DNA of 24,191 bases from a virus, in the IMG/VR virus record IMGVR_UViG_3300048591_000011, positions 1 to 24,191 of that record; one strand, written 5' to 3'. This document shows, piece by piece, positions 23,818-24,191 of this stretch. The notes below the pieces were generated by a model. It was given only the letters and a program-made list of their open reading frames with translations. It was not told the DNA's origin and searched no databases. The translations under genes were made by a program, and so were the position numbers. Each line of letters opens with the position of its first letter. Position 1 is the stretch's first letter.

Positions 23818-23954
23818 AGTTTACACTCTTTTCTTTCTGTTTCTTCTTGAACTTTACTAATAGGATTATTTCTGTCGTATATAAAAAATGATATCATAGC
23901 AATAAGAGACCCTATCATACTAAGATCCACAGCTAAAAATATAAATTCCATCAT
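23814..23954 (-). CDS. Small single-pass membrane protein at the head of the late gene series (46 aa)
   Basis: The protein starts MMEFIFLAVDLSMIGSLIAM and continues ISFFIYDRNN, then a charged tail ending KECKL. One hydrophobic helix covers about residues 4-25. The start may also be one codon later. An AAGG ribosome binding site lies about 10 bases upstream, and the TGA overlaps the TerS ATG as ATGA. In T7 a small holin gene (17.5) lies just upstream of TerS gene 18, so a lysis or membrane role is conceivable. The similarity is positional only. Confidence 0.65.
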   Translation of the reverse strand: MMEFIFLAVDLSMIGSLIAMISFFIYDRNNPISKVQEETERKECKL

Positions 23955-23989
23955 TTATTCTAACCTTATGAATATTCTGAAAGCCTTGC

Positions 23990-24019
23990 AGTATAAGGAT
24001 TTACAGTGTTTTTTCTTAA
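23990..24019 (-). promoter_or_regulatory. Possible minus-strand promoter of the late genes
   Basis: On the minus strand TATACT at 23990-23995 is a good -10 match. TTAAGA at 24014-24019 is a weak -35 (4 of 6) with an 18-base spacer. Transcription would start roughly 35 bases before the 46-aa gene. Confidence 0.35.
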
Positions 24020-24032
24020 AATTATGCATAGC

Positions 24033-24077
24033 GTGTATACGGTACCGTAGTACACCCCCCTGGCGATCGCCCCATGG
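24033..24077. repeat. Cluster of perfect palindromes
   Basis: TACGGTACCGTA at 24038-24049 is a perfect 12-base palindrome, extended by GTGTA on the left and GTACAC on the right to 11-base arms with one bulged base. GGCGATCGCC (24062-24071) is a perfect 10-base palindrome and CCATGG (24072-24077) follows at once. A run of six C lies between. No T run follows any of them, so they look like protein binding or DNA-structure sites rather than terminators. Confidence 0.8.
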
Positions 24078-24100
24078 CCGTTATATTTGGACAGAAAGAA

Positions 24101-24143
24101 TACTTATACTTAGAGTAAGTAAAACTATATTTTGAGGTAAGTA
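24101..24143. repeat. TACTTA / TAAGTA hexamer array
   Basis: TACTTA occurs twice in tandem (24101-24112). After GAG the inverse TAAGTA occurs at 24116-24121 and again at 24138-24143, just after GAGG. The inner pair forms the inverted repeat ACTTA-GAG-TAAGT. This layout suits operator half-sites in front of the rightward gene. Confidence 0.65.
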
Positions 24144-24177
24144 TCCAGGTCTAAATTTCAAGTAAAGGAAGGGTACT

Positions 24178-24191
24178 ATGTGGGCCTACGC
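24178..24191 (+). CDS. Start of a rightward gene, cut by the window edge
   Basis: Only ATG TGG GCC TAC (M-W-A-Y) is present. The ribosome binding site AAGGAAGG lies at 24165-24172, 5 bases before the ATG, which is a strong match and the main support. It faces away from the late genes, so it marks the other transcription direction. Nothing can be said of the product. Confidence 0.4.

Larger units (their letters stand above)
23955..24177. promoter_or_regulatory. Divergent intergenic control region
   Basis: This is a non-coding space of 223 bases between leftward late genes and a rightward start. It contains palindromes at 24033-24077, a hexamer array at 24101-24143, and possible promoters in both directions. 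It is the likeliest place for control of the late genes. Confidence 0.55.

Noticed and set aside
24062-24071. GGCGATCGCC as the cyanobacterial HIP1 element, implying a cyanobacterial host
   Set aside because: I noticed it once in the window. A single site is no evidence of the abundance that defines HIP1.
1-24191. Lysogeny, insertion sequence or toxin-antitoxin genes
   Set aside because: No integrase, recombinase, repressor, transposase or toxin motifs were found in any frame that is likely to be real.

Overview
The window is the structural and lysis half of a tailed double-stranded DNA phage, probably of podovirus type. The evidence is a small and a large terminase, a portal of about 700 residues (near the size of P22 gp1), a scaffold, an HK97-fold-like coat protein, a gp4-like connector, a nozzle/plug-like protein and a tail fibre, with no tape measure, sheath or baseplate genes. 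The lysis genes (GH19 endolysin, 3-TM holin-like protein) and the wall hydrolase domains in a putative virion protein fit a bacterial host with a Gram-negative-type envelope. The host cannot be named from this sequence. No integrase, repressor, polymerase, tRNA or CRISPR array is seen.

Everything from about 23,954 down to position 1 is read on the minus strand as one almost gapless gene series. In transcription order it is: small membrane protein, TerS, two small unknowns, TerL, portal, a 71-aa unknown, a 1226-aa protein with two wall hydrolase domains, scaffold, a 195-base intergenic region with repeats, major capsid protein, probable decoration protein, a rho-independent terminator, head-tail connector, nozzle protein, tail fibre, endolysin, three small membrane proteins (one holin-like), an 803-aa repeat-rich protein, a 50-aa unknown, a 171-aa unknown, a 578-aa protein, and a large protein cut by the left edge. 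The last four larger proteins are probably virion or DNA-ejection proteins. Twelve gene junctions overlap as TAATG or ATGA, which suggests strong translational coupling. Three genes shorter than 60 codons (46, 57 and 50 aa) fill what would otherwise be gaps.

The right end (23,955-24,177) is non-coding. It holds a cluster of perfect palindromes, an array of TACTTA/TAAGTA hexamers, a possible minus-strand promoter, and a good ribosome binding site in front of a rightward gene that starts at 24,178 and runs off the window. It looks like a divergent control region between the late genes and genes on the other strand.

The most notable items are: an endolysin whose second domain carries SGNH-hydrolase motifs in circularly permuted order; a putative virion protein with both M15-peptidase-like and SleB-like domains; a strict 11-residue repeat with 15 units in register in the 803-aa protein; and a capsid transcription unit bounded by tandem palindromic repeats upstream and a terminator downstream, similar in plan to T7 gene 10.
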